The notes under the pieces were generated by a model. It worked only from the letters and a program-made list of their open reading frames with translations, did not search any database and was not told the origin of the DNA. From positions 1-31,974 of IMG/VR virus record IMGVR_UViG_3300012263_000011: a DNA stretch of 31,974 nt, one strand, 5' to 3'. The position numbers and the translations under genes are program-made. The stretch is from a virus. Shown in pieces: positions 1-5,563 of the stretch. The first letter of the stretch is position 1. Every line of letters begins with the position of its first letter.

Positions 1-30
1 ATTAGATGCCACGCTAACGATAGAGTATAA

Positions 31-90
31 TGGTTCAGCTCCGTAAGCGACCTAAACGGGCTCTTGCTAATCGCAAGTAGATACTGAACC
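31..90. other. cruciform-like stem-loop, not a normal tRNA
   Basis: A 7-bp outer stem (31-37 with 84-90) closes about 60 nt holding two further short hairpins: CCGT/ACGG (41-44 with 56-59) and CTTG/CAAG with a 7-nt loop. The shape recalls a tRNA with acceptor, D-like and anticodon-like arms, but there is no T arm and no TTCRA loop, so I do not call a tRNA. It sits directly ahead of tRNA-Asn. It could be a processing signal, a degenerate tRNA or an unrelated structured RNA. Confidence 0.35.
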
Positions 91-100
91 AATCCCTTTT

Positions 101-174
101 GCCTACCGGTCCCGCTTGGTGCGGGAATCTGGCTGTTGACCAGAATGCGCGAGGTTCGACTCCTTGGGTGGGCG
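101..174 (+). tRNA. tRNA-Asn (anticodon GTT)
   Basis: The acceptor stem pairs 101-107 (GCCTACC) with 167-173 (GGTGGGC), with one G-T wobble, and G174 is the discriminator. The anticodon stem TCTGG/CCAGA carries loop CTGTTGA, giving anticodon GTT. The T arm is CGAGG, loop TTCGACT, CCTTG. The D region is unusual: a 5-bp CCCGC/GCGGG stem with a short TTGGT loop. No CCA is encoded. Confidence 0.85.
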
Positions 175-178
175 TAGT

Positions 179-252
179 GGGCCGGGAGCAAATCAAGGTG
201 ATGCGCCGGGCTTTTAACCCGGTTGTGGTGGGTTCGATTCCCACTCGGCCCT
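179..252 (+). tRNA. tRNA-Lys (anticodon TTT)
   Basis: The acceptor GGGCCGG (179-185) pairs with TCGGCCC (245-251). The anticodon arm CCGGG-CTTTTAA-CCCGG gives anticodon TTT. The T arm is GTGGG-TTCGATT-CCCAC. It starts 5 nt after tRNA-Asn. The discriminator would be T252, whereas archaeal tRNA-Lys usually has G73, so charging identity may be altered. Confidence 0.88.
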
Positions 253-254
253 TT

Positions 255-309
255 GGGACCGGAGCCTCACAATAGGCAGGATTAACCAATTTCGGAGGCG
301 CAAGGTCCC
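255..309. other. long stem-loop between the two tRNA-Lys genes
   Basis: GGGACC (255-260) pairs with GGTCCC (304-309). Inside it, GCCTC (264-268) pairs with GAGGC (295-299), closing a 26-nt loop. It has no T arm or recognisable anticodon arm. It fills the spacer between tRNA-Lys(TTT) and tRNA-Lys(CTT) and could be a processing element, a small RNA, or a decayed tRNA. Confidence 0.35.
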
Positions 310-313
310 TCGC

Positions 314-386
314 GGGCCGGGAGCATATGAAGACATGCACGAGGCCCTTAACCTCACGATAGTGGGTGCAAATCCCACCCGGCCCT
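314..386 (+). tRNA. tRNA-Lys (anticodon CTT), divergent
   Basis: The acceptor GGGCCGG (314-320) pairs perfectly with CCGGCCC (379-385). The T stem GTGGG/CCCAC carries loop TGCAAAT, where G replaces the usual T at position 55. The anticodon stem GAGG/CCTC carries loop CCCTTAA, giving anticodon CTT with C instead of T at position 33. The D arm GCAT/ATGC lacks the usual GG. The discriminator is T386. These departures suggest relaxed constraint or an unusual role, although all four arms still fold. Confidence 0.72.
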
Positions 387-389
387 TTA

Positions 390-794
390 ATGCATCCGCA
401 GAGAAAGGGTGACGCAACAGAGTCCAGGATACTCCATGAATTTCTCAGAAGAGAAATCCCCGTTTCTATTCCATTTGGAGACAATGAGAGATATGATATG
501 GTTGTGGAGTCAGATGGAACTTTTGAACGGGTACAATGTAAGACTGGGAGATACAAAAATGGATGTGTCATATTTGATTGTTCCAATGTTAATTTGCACG
601 ATGGAGAGAGACACGATTACCATGGAGATATAGAGTATTTTGCTGTTTATTGCGATTATACTGAAGAAGTTTACATGCTTCCAGTAGAAGAAACGGGTCG
701 TTCTGAAAAGTCGCTTAGGGTAGAGGAACCAGAACAAACGTCGTCAAGAATAACATGGGCTGAAGATTACGAAATAGACACCTTTCTCCAGTAA
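390..794 (+). CDS. PD-(D/E)XK endonuclease-like protein (group I intron / homing type)
   Basis: Encodes a 134-residue protein when started at the ATG at 390, which I prefer to the in-frame ATG at 366 because 366 lies inside tRNA-Lys(CTT). The order of features fits small PD-(D/E)XK proteins of the intron-endonuclease type (PDDEXK_5): an N-terminal KGDATES segment with a conserved E on the first helix, then RYDMVVE with the metal-binding D, then the strand VQCKTGR supplying the Q-x-K part of the active site, then a YFAVYC core strand and MLPVEE. Fold and family are recognised by pattern only. The start codon lies 3 nt after the tRNA end and no ribosome binding site fits between them, so tRNA 3' processing would leave an almost leaderless mRNA. 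A free-standing homing nuclease in the tRNA island is the simplest reading; a repair nuclease is the alternative. Confidence 0.68.
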   Translation: MHPQRKGDATESRILHEFLRREIPVSIPFGDNERYDMVVESDGTFERVQCKTGRYKNGCVIFDCSNVNLHDGERHDYHGDIEYFAVYCDYTEEVYMLPVEETGRSEKSLRVEEPEQTSSRITWAEDYEIDTFLQ

Positions 795-824
795 CTCTAT
801 TATCTATGCGTGTGATATAGGAAT

Positions 825-1058
825 ATGACGGATGACCTTTTTTTATCCTGGTTGTATAAGCAAGAGCGCTCTATCTCTCGGGAGGAGATAAACGATAAGT
901 GGCCCAGAGCGCAATTCAAGAAAATGATAGGGATTACAGCTACCTTCGGAGAGTATAAAGGAGAGGAGGTTAGTCTTATCCCTACGAGAGACTGGAGGAT
1001 GCATTACACCGGGATGCAGTCAGAGTTCGAAGAAATCACGGACATGGACGAGAGATAA
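825..1058 (+). CDS. small hypothetical protein
   Basis: A 77-residue acidic protein with no recognised family. The middle (SREEINDKWPRAQFKKMIG) looks helical and the rest resembles a small alpha/beta fold. It lies 30 nt after the endonuclease-like gene and 39 nt before tRNA-Val. Codon use and acidity match its neighbours, which supports it as a real gene. No clear ribosome binding site is visible; function unknown. Confidence 0.6.
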   Translation: MTDDLFLSWLYKQERSISREEINDKWPRAQFKKMIGITATFGEYKGEEVSLIPTRDWRMHYTGMQSEFEEITDMDER

Positions 1059-1062
1059 TCGC

Positions 1063-1096
1063 TACATTTAATATAGACTACTATATATTGATAGTA
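1063..1096 (+). promoter_or_regulatory. AT-rich promoter and hairpin upstream of tRNA-Val
   Basis: The AT-rich stretch acatttaatatag at about 1065-1077 lies about 25-30 nt before tRNA-Val and fits an archaeal TATA box. It is followed by an imperfect inverted repeat, TACTAT/ATAGTA, at about 1079-1096, ending just before the tRNA. Confidence 0.45.
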
Positions 1097-1097
1097 A

Positions 1098-1171
1098 GGA
1101 CGCATGGTCGAGTCTGGTAAGACGTCGCCCTTACATGGCGAAGGCCGAAGGTTCAAATCCTTCTGTGTCCA
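1098..1171 (+). tRNA. tRNA-Val (anticodon TAC)
   Basis: The acceptor GGACGCA (1098-1104) pairs with TGTGTCC (1164-1170) with one G-T wobble, and A1171 is the discriminator. The anticodon arm TCGCC-CTTACAT-GGCGA gives anticodon TAC. The T arm is GAAGG-TTCAAAT-CCTTC. The D arm GTC...GAC has a canonical TGGTAA loop segment. Confidence 0.9.
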
Positions 1172-1333
1172 TTGCCCGTGGCCATAGAGCGTTCCAAGCT
1201 CGAAGGCTCCATAGGATAAGAGTCCACCAAGCGCGAAATGCGTTGGGCCTATCTACGTGGAGCAGGCTGATGACGCCCCTACGATATTGGCCGGTTAACG
1301 CCGGTGGGGTAGAACGGAGTCGCGCCCGTGTCT
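1172..1333. other. structured spacer between tRNA-Val and tRNA-Tyr, no gene recognised
   Basis: These 162 nt hold no convincing protein gene but several hairpins: GCC/GGC plus GAGC/GCTC around 1181-1207, with a 7-nt loop GTTCCAA; TCCAC/GTGGA (1223-1227 with 1257-1261) enclosing a CCAAgCGC/GCGTTGG stem; and CCCC/GGGG (1276-1279 with 1306-1309) enclosing CCGG-TTAACG-CCGG. The density of stems suggests one or more structured RNAs or decayed tRNAs, but none has a full cloverleaf. Confidence 0.4.
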
Positions 1334-1407
1334 CGGGACAGGACCCTCGTGGAAGGGGTACGTGGCTGTAGACCACGATGTTCCAGGTTCAAATCCTGGT
1401 TTCCCGA
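1334..1407 (+). tRNA. tRNA-Tyr (anticodon GTA)
   Basis: The acceptor CGGGACA (1334-1340) pairs with TTTCCCG (1400-1406) with one mismatch at pair 6-67, and A1407 is the discriminator. The C1-G72 pair is the known archaeal/eukaryotic tRNA-Tyr identity element. The anticodon arm CGTGG-CTGTAGA-CCACG gives anticodon GTA. The T arm is CCAGG-TTCAAAT-CCTGG. No intron is seen. Confidence 0.88.
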
Positions 1408-1419
1408 CTCTTTCTTAAG

Positions 1420-1431
1420 TCTTTAATAGGC
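1420..1431 (+). promoter_or_regulatory. TATA-type promoter for the gene at 1453
   Basis: The box TCTTTAATAGG lies about 27 nt before the ATG at 1453, the spacing expected for a leaderless haloarchaeal transcript. Confidence 0.5.
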
Positions 1432-1452
1432 GATATTGCTTATGTTTAATTA

Positions 1453-1674
1453 ATGAGTGATGGGGATTCGGTTCCGCAACCTGAAGAACCGCCACATGAA
1501 GACTTCGATTGTGGCACGCATCAAGACACGGTTTCTTTCTACGTTTACGATAAATCAAATCCGAAGGCTTGGATACGAAGCGATATTACGATTGAACAGT
1601 CTTTGGATAATGACGGTTATGAAACCCTTTCTCCGTATAGTTGGAAAGAGCAGTATCAGTCCTTTGAGAGATAG
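1453..1674 (+). CDS. small acidic hypothetical protein (possible DUF7331-like)
   Basis: A 73-residue, strongly acidic protein. The central segment around residues 38-50 (AWIRSDITIE) resembles the short AWI.SD.t motif I associate with small haloarchaeal proteins of the DUF7331 type; this match is from memory and tentative. A TATA-like box sits one transcription-start distance upstream, so the mRNA is probably leaderless. A second reading frame over the same bases gives a basic, Ile/Arg-rich peptide that does not fit a halophile, so this frame is preferred. Confidence 0.6.
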   Translation: MSDGDSVPQPEEPPHEDFDCGTHQDTVSFYVYDKSNPKAWIRSDITIEQSLDNDGYETLSPYSWKEQYQSFER

Positions 1675-1790
1675 CCATTAGGAGCCTCCTAAACAGTATT
1701 AGCAGGCAGTAAGAGAGCATTTCTTGAAATTATGATGTCAATATAATACTTTAGGGGCACGCTATACTATCTCGCTACCAAGAGAGTAGC

Positions 1791-1824
1791 TTTATAATGG
1801 ATATGGATAATAGATAATCGGAGG
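1791..1824 (+). promoter_or_regulatory. promoter and ribosome binding site for the 1830 operon
   Basis: TTTATAATGG at 1791-1800 fits a TATA box and CGGAGG at 1819-1824 is a ribosome binding site 5 nt before the ATG at 1830. An imperfect inverted repeat (CTATCTC with GAGAGTAG, about 1766-1789) precedes the box. The remaining gap from 1675 holds nothing else I recognise. Confidence 0.5.
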
Positions 1825-1829
1825 ACGAA

Positions 1830-2129
1830 ATGAGAGAAATTCTGGAATCAAAAGACGGCGTCGAGCTTGAAACGGCAGATAATATTCATATAGAGCTGGA
1901 CGTTTGCTGTTCGGGCGGTAACGTGTTTAGAGAGGAGGTCTCCCTGATTGTCCCTAAGGACAAAGAGATTGATACGAAAGGGGTCATTAGCCGGGCTAAG
2001 AAAGCATTTCTTGATAACTACAAGGAAGATAAGGAGTTCAGGAGCAAGTATGCTCCCCATGTAACGCCCGGAGAGCAGGTAGAGCTTACGATTATCTCTT
2101 GGATTCGCCAGCCTGAATACAGGAAATAG
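1830..2129 (+). CDS. hypothetical protein, first gene of a three-gene operon
   Basis: A 99-residue protein with a strong GGAGG ribosome binding site. The first 40 residues look like beta strands (VELETADNIHIELDVCCSGG), followed by a helix (VISRAKKAFLDNYKED). It has two adjacent cysteines, CC, but no zinc-binding pattern. It is followed 6 nt later by the next gene, consistent with one transcript. No family recognised. Confidence 0.65.
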   Translation: MREILESKDGVELETADNIHIELDVCCSGGNVFREEVSLIVPKDKEIDTKGVISRAKKAFLDNYKEDKEFRSKYAPHVTPGEQVELTIISWIRQPEYRK

Positions 2130-2135
2130 AATACC

Positions 2136-2402
2136 ATGTCCGAAAAGAGAATCAAAGAGACAGAAATACAGGGCTTTCTCACAGGCGACTACGAATGTGG
2201 CCTGATTTGTCCTATGCCCTTACCGCAGCGTCATCAATTTGATTCTGATGCGGAGTGGCGCCAGTCAAGAGAAAAGTTTAATACACTATCTGCCGAAGAT
2301 GGAGTATACATCGGTGACCTGATGCCTGAAGCTGTGAAGGATGGAGAATACGAATTCTCTATCACAGTTGAGGCAACGCCGGTGTCAAAAGAAAACGAGT
2401 GA
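2136..2402 (+). CDS. hypothetical protein
   Basis: An 88-residue acidic protein, 6 nt after the previous stop and 6 nt before the next start, so clearly operonic. It contains an ECGLICPMPLP stretch with two cysteines and a C-terminal beta-rich segment (DGEYEFSITVEATP). No known family is recognised. Confidence 0.62.
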   Translation: MSEKRIKETEIQGFLTGDYECGLICPMPLPQRHQFDSDAEWRQSREKFNTLSAEDGVYIGDLMPEAVKDGEYEFSITVEATPVSKENE

Positions 2403-2408
2403 TTCAAA

Positions 2409-2696
2409 ATGGGAGAAAAGACCTTAGTCCGATATTCGATGCACGAAGACCAGCCGCTTGTTATCAAGGATAGCGACGTCCACCTGAACAAGACGATTGA
2501 GAACAGCAATGTGTTCGAGGTCGAGTCCACAGTAGTGGATGATGAGGATAATGGCCGTTGGCACGAAGAGCTGGTCTTTGCCGAAGATGAAGACCAAGCA
2601 GAGAAAATGTATACGCGAGCGTGTGAAGAGTTCGGGTACGACGTAGTTGGGAACCTGGACATCGTGGAGCAGGAGGAAGCTCCGACGCCGGCGTAG
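2409..2696 (+). CDS. hypothetical acidic protein
   Basis: A 95-residue acidic protein ending the 1830-2696 operon. It has an alternating strand-rich middle (NVFEVESTVVDDED) and a helix (AEKMYTRACEEFGYDVVG). No family recognised. The close spacing to its upstream neighbours supports a shared transcript. Confidence 0.62.
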   Translation: MGEKTLVRYSMHEDQPLVIKDSDVHLNKTIENSNVFEVESTVVDDEDNGRWHEELVFAEDEDQAEKMYTRACEEFGYDVVGNLDIVEQEEAPTPA

Positions 2697-2727
2697 ATTT
2701 CTGTCGAAATTACTTATCGAAGCAGTG

Positions 2728-2782
2728 CGTTTATAATCACGTCCGATAACGGGTAGATTGTGGAACACATCGGGGCAACCCC
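2728..2782 (+). promoter_or_regulatory. TATA box and leader hairpin before the 2795 gene
   Basis: TTTATAAT at 2730-2737 is a TATA-type box. The expected transcript start is near 2760. The leader then contains a tight hairpin, GGGG-CAA-CCCC (2772-2782), 12 nt before the GTG start, close enough to affect initiation. Confidence 0.45.
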
Positions 2783-2794
2783 TGAGTAAAAGAC

Positions 2795-3052
2795 GTGGCT
2801 AATTTTATCAGACGAGCACTTCGACGCGTATTTGAGCGTTTCTTCCAACTGAGGGTTGTTAAACTAATCCGGTTCTTAGGAATGCTCATTGGAGTAGTAA
2901 TGGTTGCTATGGCTCCTATTTGGATGCCCGTGGCAATGGCAACGAGTATTACTTTCTACATCACAGGTTCATTTGTTGTTGCTGGAGCCGCTGGTTTAGG
3001 AACCTCATCAACGGTGATATACACGGTAAAAAGGTACACTGGGACCTCATAG
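2795..3052 (+). CDS. small membrane protein with basic N-terminus
   Basis: An 85-residue protein starting at GTG 2795. Residues 1-25 are Arg/Lys-rich (FIRRALRRVFERF), followed by two hydrophobic segments at about residues 27-50 and 53-75, so a two-span membrane protein with a positively charged N-terminus inside is likely. The basic character is unusual among these acidic proteins and fits membrane insertion. There is no ribosome binding site; the leader holds a GGGG/CCCC hairpin. Function is unknown; a host-membrane or superinfection role is a guess. Confidence 0.6.
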   Translation: MANFIRRALRRVFERFFQLRVVKLIRFLGMLIGVVMVAMAPIWMPVAMATSITFYITGSFVVAGAAGLGTSSTVIYTVKRYTGTS

Positions 3053-3058
3053 TACATA

Positions 3059-3069
3059 CATTTATTATG
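3059..3069 (+). promoter_or_regulatory. TATA promoter, leaderless, for the HAD-like gene
   Basis: The box catTTATTATG lies about 28-30 nt before the ATG at 3091, predicting a transcript that starts at or next to the start codon. Confidence 0.55.
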
Positions 3070-3090
3070 TAGGGGCGCGTAGATAGATTC

Positions 3091-3555
3091 ATGGAGAAAA
3101 TGGATTTGAACATCGAAACAGACGAGACGATTTGCTTTTGCTGGGATAGGGACGCGACGGTAAACATCGGCCAGTGGCCCGGCCCGATTCCATTGGAGTG
3201 GGTCCAGTATCTTCAGGAGGAAACTCATCATCAGGTGTGGGCTACTGGCAACCAGAGGCTAAAGTCCGAGGCGAGACTCAAGGGGACAGAGGAACTCTTA
3301 GATTCCATCCCCGGCCACGAGGCAGTCCTTCACCGGAACCCCGGTCGTCGGGAGCGCCTCCGGCTCGTTCAGAGAGTTGTAGATGCAGACGTATACGTAG
3401 TGATTGATGACGTTGACCTGACCGATATGGAAGAAGAAGGTTTCATCTACTATACTCCTGAGGGATTCATCGAGGCACACTCGCCCTTTCTTTCAGAGGT
3501 GAAGGATGCCGAGAACCCCGATATTCACCCTGTAGACCGTTATAATTCCAAATAA
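3091..3555 (+). CDS. HAD-superfamily-like hydrolase / phosphatase fold protein
   Basis: A 154-residue protein with the motif order of the HAD fold. Motif I is at D19-x-D21-x-T23 (strand CFCWDRDATV), where the first Asp would be the nucleophile and the second the general acid. Motif II is T52-G-N after the strand HQVWATGN. Motif IV is the Asp pair in the strand YVVIDDVDL at about residues 120-130. The short insert between motifs suggests a capless member. Substrate cannot be read from the sequence; a nucleotide or nucleic-acid end phosphatase is possible in a virus. The TATA box one start-distance upstream implies a leaderless mRNA. Confidence 0.65.
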   Translation: MEKMDLNIETDETICFCWDRDATVNIGQWPGPIPLEWVQYLQEETHHQVWATGNQRLKSEARLKGTEELLDSIPGHEAVLHRNPGRRERLRLVQRVVDADVYVVIDDVDLTDMEEEGFIYYTPEGFIEAHSPFLSEVKDAENPDIHPVDRYNSK

Positions 3556-3559
3556 TCAG

Positions 3560-3580
3560 TATATTTATTACCTGTTACCC
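3560..3580 (+). promoter_or_regulatory. promoter of the conserved TATnTTTATTACCyGTTA type
   Basis: TATATTTATTACCTGTTACCC matches the motif repeated upstream of 5564, 6931, 8995 and 9757. The predicted transcript start is near 3590, about 50 nt before the first ATG at 3642. Confidence 0.65.
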
Positions 3581-3640
3581 AGAATTGGCATTTGAGGAGA
3601 ATAGTCACGCCGCGAGGTGAAATAGGCTGTAGCGGATAAA

Positions 3641-3676
3641 GATGGCGACCAATAACAAGATGGCGACCAATAACAA
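3641..3676 (+). repeat. two tandem copies of an 18-bp unit at the start of a gene
   Basis: The unit gatggcgaccaataacaa occurs twice back to back (3641-3658 and 3659-3676), encoding MATNNK-MATNNK. Each copy carries an ATG, and a third ATG follows at 3678. Slippage at this repeat would add or remove start codons. Confidence 0.85.
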
Positions 3677-4484
3677 AATGTCGACAAAGTCGAATTCCGG
3701 CAAAGTTAAGACCGAGAGTACCGCGGAAGAGATGCTTGCTCAGTTCGAGAGCATCAAGTCTCGCAAGGAGAATGCGACTGATATTCGAGTTCTTCTTCCC
3801 TCGCGCGCGCACGTAGAGAATAATAATCTCGTTGTCCGTGACATCGCTAACTGCGATGGAGAGTATGCGTCTCTCACTGAAAACCGCAAAGAGATTCTTA
3901 AGATTGTCAAGGACCACCCCCAGGAGCCTCAGGATGTTATCGCCAAGCGAGCTAACACCTCTGGGACGTCTGTTAGTCGTACCATCAACAACTTCGGCTT
4001 CGTTCTCGACTACCATCGGATTTTCAAGTACTTTGTCCTTGAGCAGAAGACCGTTCTTTACGGAGAAGGGGATGGAGAGGAGAACGAGGGAGCGTGGGAA
4101 GTTGAGTTCGATTACCCGACTGGCGTTGAGGTTGAAGAGTACGACGACGAAGAAGAAGCGCGCCGCGTGCTTTTTCACCTCGCCAACGCGTTTGAAGAGT
4201 ACCCTGTCCTTCGGAACCCGGAAGGAGAAGTCGTAGAGTCCCACGGAGTTCTCGACCTGATTGTTGATGAGCAGGAGTGGACGGAGGAAGCCATCAACGG
4301 CATCGGGGTTATCGAGGAGTCCCATGGAGACATCATCTCCTTCTTCGAGTCTGTTAACGATGGAGGATTAGACACGGGTACGATGTTCGACGATGACGAG
4401 CTGTTTACCATTTTCAAGCTCCTTGCGATGCAGGATACGGAAGATTCGGATGACCTTGCTCGTAAGGTAGCAAAGCATATCTGA
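3642..4484 (+). CDS. winged-helix DNA-binding protein, likely regulator
   Basis: A 280-residue protein from the first ATG; starts at 3660 and 3678 are also in frame and equally plausible because the first 12 residues are a duplicated MATNNK. Residues about 80-130 look like a helix-turn-helix or winged helix (NRKEILKIVKDHP, then DVIAKRANTSGTSVSRTINNF, then a wing), similar in layout to MarR/ArsR-type readers. The N-terminal 45 residues are polar and probably disordered; the C-terminal half is very acidic and may bind a partner. It has its own conserved-motif promoter and ends on a terminator-like hairpin, so it is probably monocistronic. A viral transcription regulator is the best guess; a replication-linked DNA binder is possible. 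Confidence 0.62.
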   Translation: MATNNKMATNNKMSTKSNSGKVKTESTAEEMLAQFESIKSRKENATDIRVLLPSRAHVENNNLVVRDIANCDGEYASLTENRKEILKIVKDHPQEPQDVIAKRANTSGTSVSRTINNFGFVLDYHRIFKYFVLEQKTVLYGEGDGEENEGAWEVEFDYPTGVEVEEYDDEEEARRVLFHLANAFEEYPVLRNPEGEVVESHGVLDLIVDEQEWTEEAINGIGVIEESHGDIISFFESVNDGGLDTGTMFDDDELFTIFKLLAMQDTEDSDDLARKVAKHI

Positions 4485-4504
4485 ATAGGATACGGCCTAT
4501 TCTT
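4483..4504 (+). terminator. stem-loop terminator-like element
   Basis: GAATAGG (4483-4489) pairs with CCTATTC (4496-4502) around a 6-nt loop, followed by TTT. It overlaps the stop codon of the winged-helix gene and precedes the next promoter by about 30 nt. Confidence 0.5.
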
Positions 4505-4529
4505 TAGCGCAACGCAGTAGAAGTACGTA

Positions 4530-4567
4530 ATTTTATTACATAGGAGGGTCTTATCTTGAATTGGAGG
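4530..4567 (+). promoter_or_regulatory. promoter and ribosome binding site for the 4576 operon
   Basis: ATTTTATTACA at 4530-4540 is the TATA element. GGAGG at 4563-4567 precedes the ATG at 4576 by 8 nt and decides that start over the upstream TTG at 4561. Confidence 0.55.
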
Positions 4568-4575
4568 TAGATTTG

Positions 4576-5025
4576 ATGACAGCCGAAACTGACAGGCTTA
4601 TCAAAGGGACCTACGAGACAGACAAAACGATATGCGGCGTCCGAAAGATATATCGTAATAATAGTAGATGGTCTGTCGTCGTCCCTTTACTGATTAGGCA
4701 GAGGAGCGAATACCAAAATGAGAAGACCGTGTATACGGCCATCAACAAGGATACAGATACGATGTTTGTAGGCTTGTCAATGGAAGACCTTCAATCGTTT
4801 ATCAGTCCGGGTACGAGAGTACGAAAGAGAACGATTGGAAAAGTCGATAGCAGAATTACTATTCCCACCGAAGAAATTCACGAGGGGTTCTTCGAAGACG
4901 CAGTAGAATCTGCTATCGAGTGGCATAAGGAGTATAATATCATGCGCGTTCGTCCTGCTCTACCAGAGGACATATATGAATCAAGGTACGCATCCAGAAG
5001 GAGGAGAGATGAGCAAAACAAGTAA
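4576..5025 (+). CDS. hypothetical protein
   Basis: A 149-residue protein. The start at ATG 4576 is preferred over TTG 4561 because a GGAGG motif fits it. Alternating strand-like segments (WSVVVPLLI, TVYTAI, TMFVGL) suggest a beta-rich N-terminal half and a helical C-terminus ending in RYASRRRRDEQNK, a basic tail unusual for this genome that could contact nucleic acid. It heads a three-gene overlapping operon (4576-5484). No family recognised. Confidence 0.62.
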   Translation: MTAETDRLIKGTYETDKTICGVRKIYRNNSRWSVVVPLLIRQRSEYQNEKTVYTAINKDTDTMFVGLSMEDLQSFISPGTRVRKRTIGKVDSRITIPTEEIHEGFFEDAVESAIEWHKEYNIMRVRPALPEDIYESRYASRRRRDEQNK

Positions 5026-5269
5026 TGATTTCCAGTATGCGGAGGATGACCCAGTTAAGATTCCAGATGACTTGAGGGCTGAGTTTAACGGCGAGTTCTC
5101 ATGTGGCTGTGGGAGTGAGATTCTTAATTGGAAAGGTTGTCTTCGTAGTGATAGGAGAATAGTGGTAATGGGCCGATGCCATACTTGTCACGACGTTGGT
5201 TCCATATCATACTGTAGAGAAACAGGTAAAGTAATATCTACGGGCGCGTATGATTCAATAGAACAATGA
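5009..5269 (+). CDS. small zinc-ribbon-like protein
   Basis: An 86-residue protein from ATG 5009, chosen because GGAGG lies just upstream; an in-frame ATG at 4976 would lengthen the overlap with the preceding gene. Cysteine pairs CGCG near residue 31 and C-x-x-C-H in GRCHTCHDVG near residue 62 could form a zinc ribbon. It overlaps the upstream gene by 17 nt and the downstream gene by 4 nt (ATGA), implying coupled translation. Function unknown. Confidence 0.62.
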   Translation: MSKTSNDFQYAEDDPVKIPDDLRAEFNGEFSCGCGSEILNWKGCLRSDRRIVVMGRCHTCHDVGSISYCRETGKVISTGAYDSIEQ

Positions 5270-5484
5270 TTGATGTTGTTATCGCGTCATTAATAGTAGC
5301 AATCGTTTTCACGGTTTTCATTTTCATTGAGTCGATTGTCTTCATGATTAGAGCAGAGGACCCCGGACAGTATCAGATAAGTTGGAATCGAGTTCTGACT
5401 TACACGGTTATGTTATGGGTTCTATCGACGGTATCGTATTACGGGGTTGGATTCCTTAGCGGATATGTCGCCTCGTTTGTTTGA
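5266..5484 (+). CDS. two-span membrane protein
   Basis: A 72-residue protein that is mostly hydrophobic, with spans at about residues 3-27 and 45-70 separated by a polar loop (RAEDPGQYQISWNR). Start and upstream stop overlap as ATGA. It ends the 4576-5484 operon. It could be a holin-like or membrane-anchoring protein, but nothing specific supports either. Confidence 0.6.
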   Translation: MIDVVIASLIVAIVFTVFIFIESIVFMIRAEDPGQYQISWNRVLTYTVMLWVLSTVSYYGVGFLSGYVASFV

Positions 5485-5511
5485 ACGCGCCCGCGCGAAT
5501 ATAGACAGAAA

Positions 5512-5530
5512 GTCAGTATCTTTATTATAG
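5512..5530 (+). promoter_or_regulatory. conserved-motif promoter for the AAA+ ATPase
   Basis: GTCAGTATCTTTATTATAG shares its first 16 bases with the promoter at 6876. The predicted transcript start is about 15 nt before the ATG at 5564. Confidence 0.7.
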
Positions 5531-5563
5531 ATAGCAGCGATAGATAGAGTAGGGAGTGAGAAA

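Noticed and set aside
31-90. Calling a tRNA-Ser(GCT)-like gene from the TTGCTAA sequence
   Set aside because: The bases around TTGCTAA do not form a 5-bp anticodon stem and no T arm exists.
1183-1205. A tRNA-Gly(TCC)-like anticodon arm (GAGC-GTTCCAA-GCTC)
   Set aside because: There is no room for acceptor and D arms after tRNA-Val, and no T arm follows.
1266-1320. C/D box small RNA because of a TGATGA box at about 1268
   Set aside because: No D, D' or C' boxes at suitable distances.
1131-1376. Open frames on both strands across the tRNA-Val/tRNA-Tyr spacer
   Set aside because: They run through tRNA sequence and encode basic Arg-rich peptides unlike the rest of the genome.
3540-4325. Minus-strand frame opposite the winged-helix gene
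   Set aside because: The plus-strand gene has the promoter, acidic composition and HTH pattern; the antisense protein is basic and unstructured.
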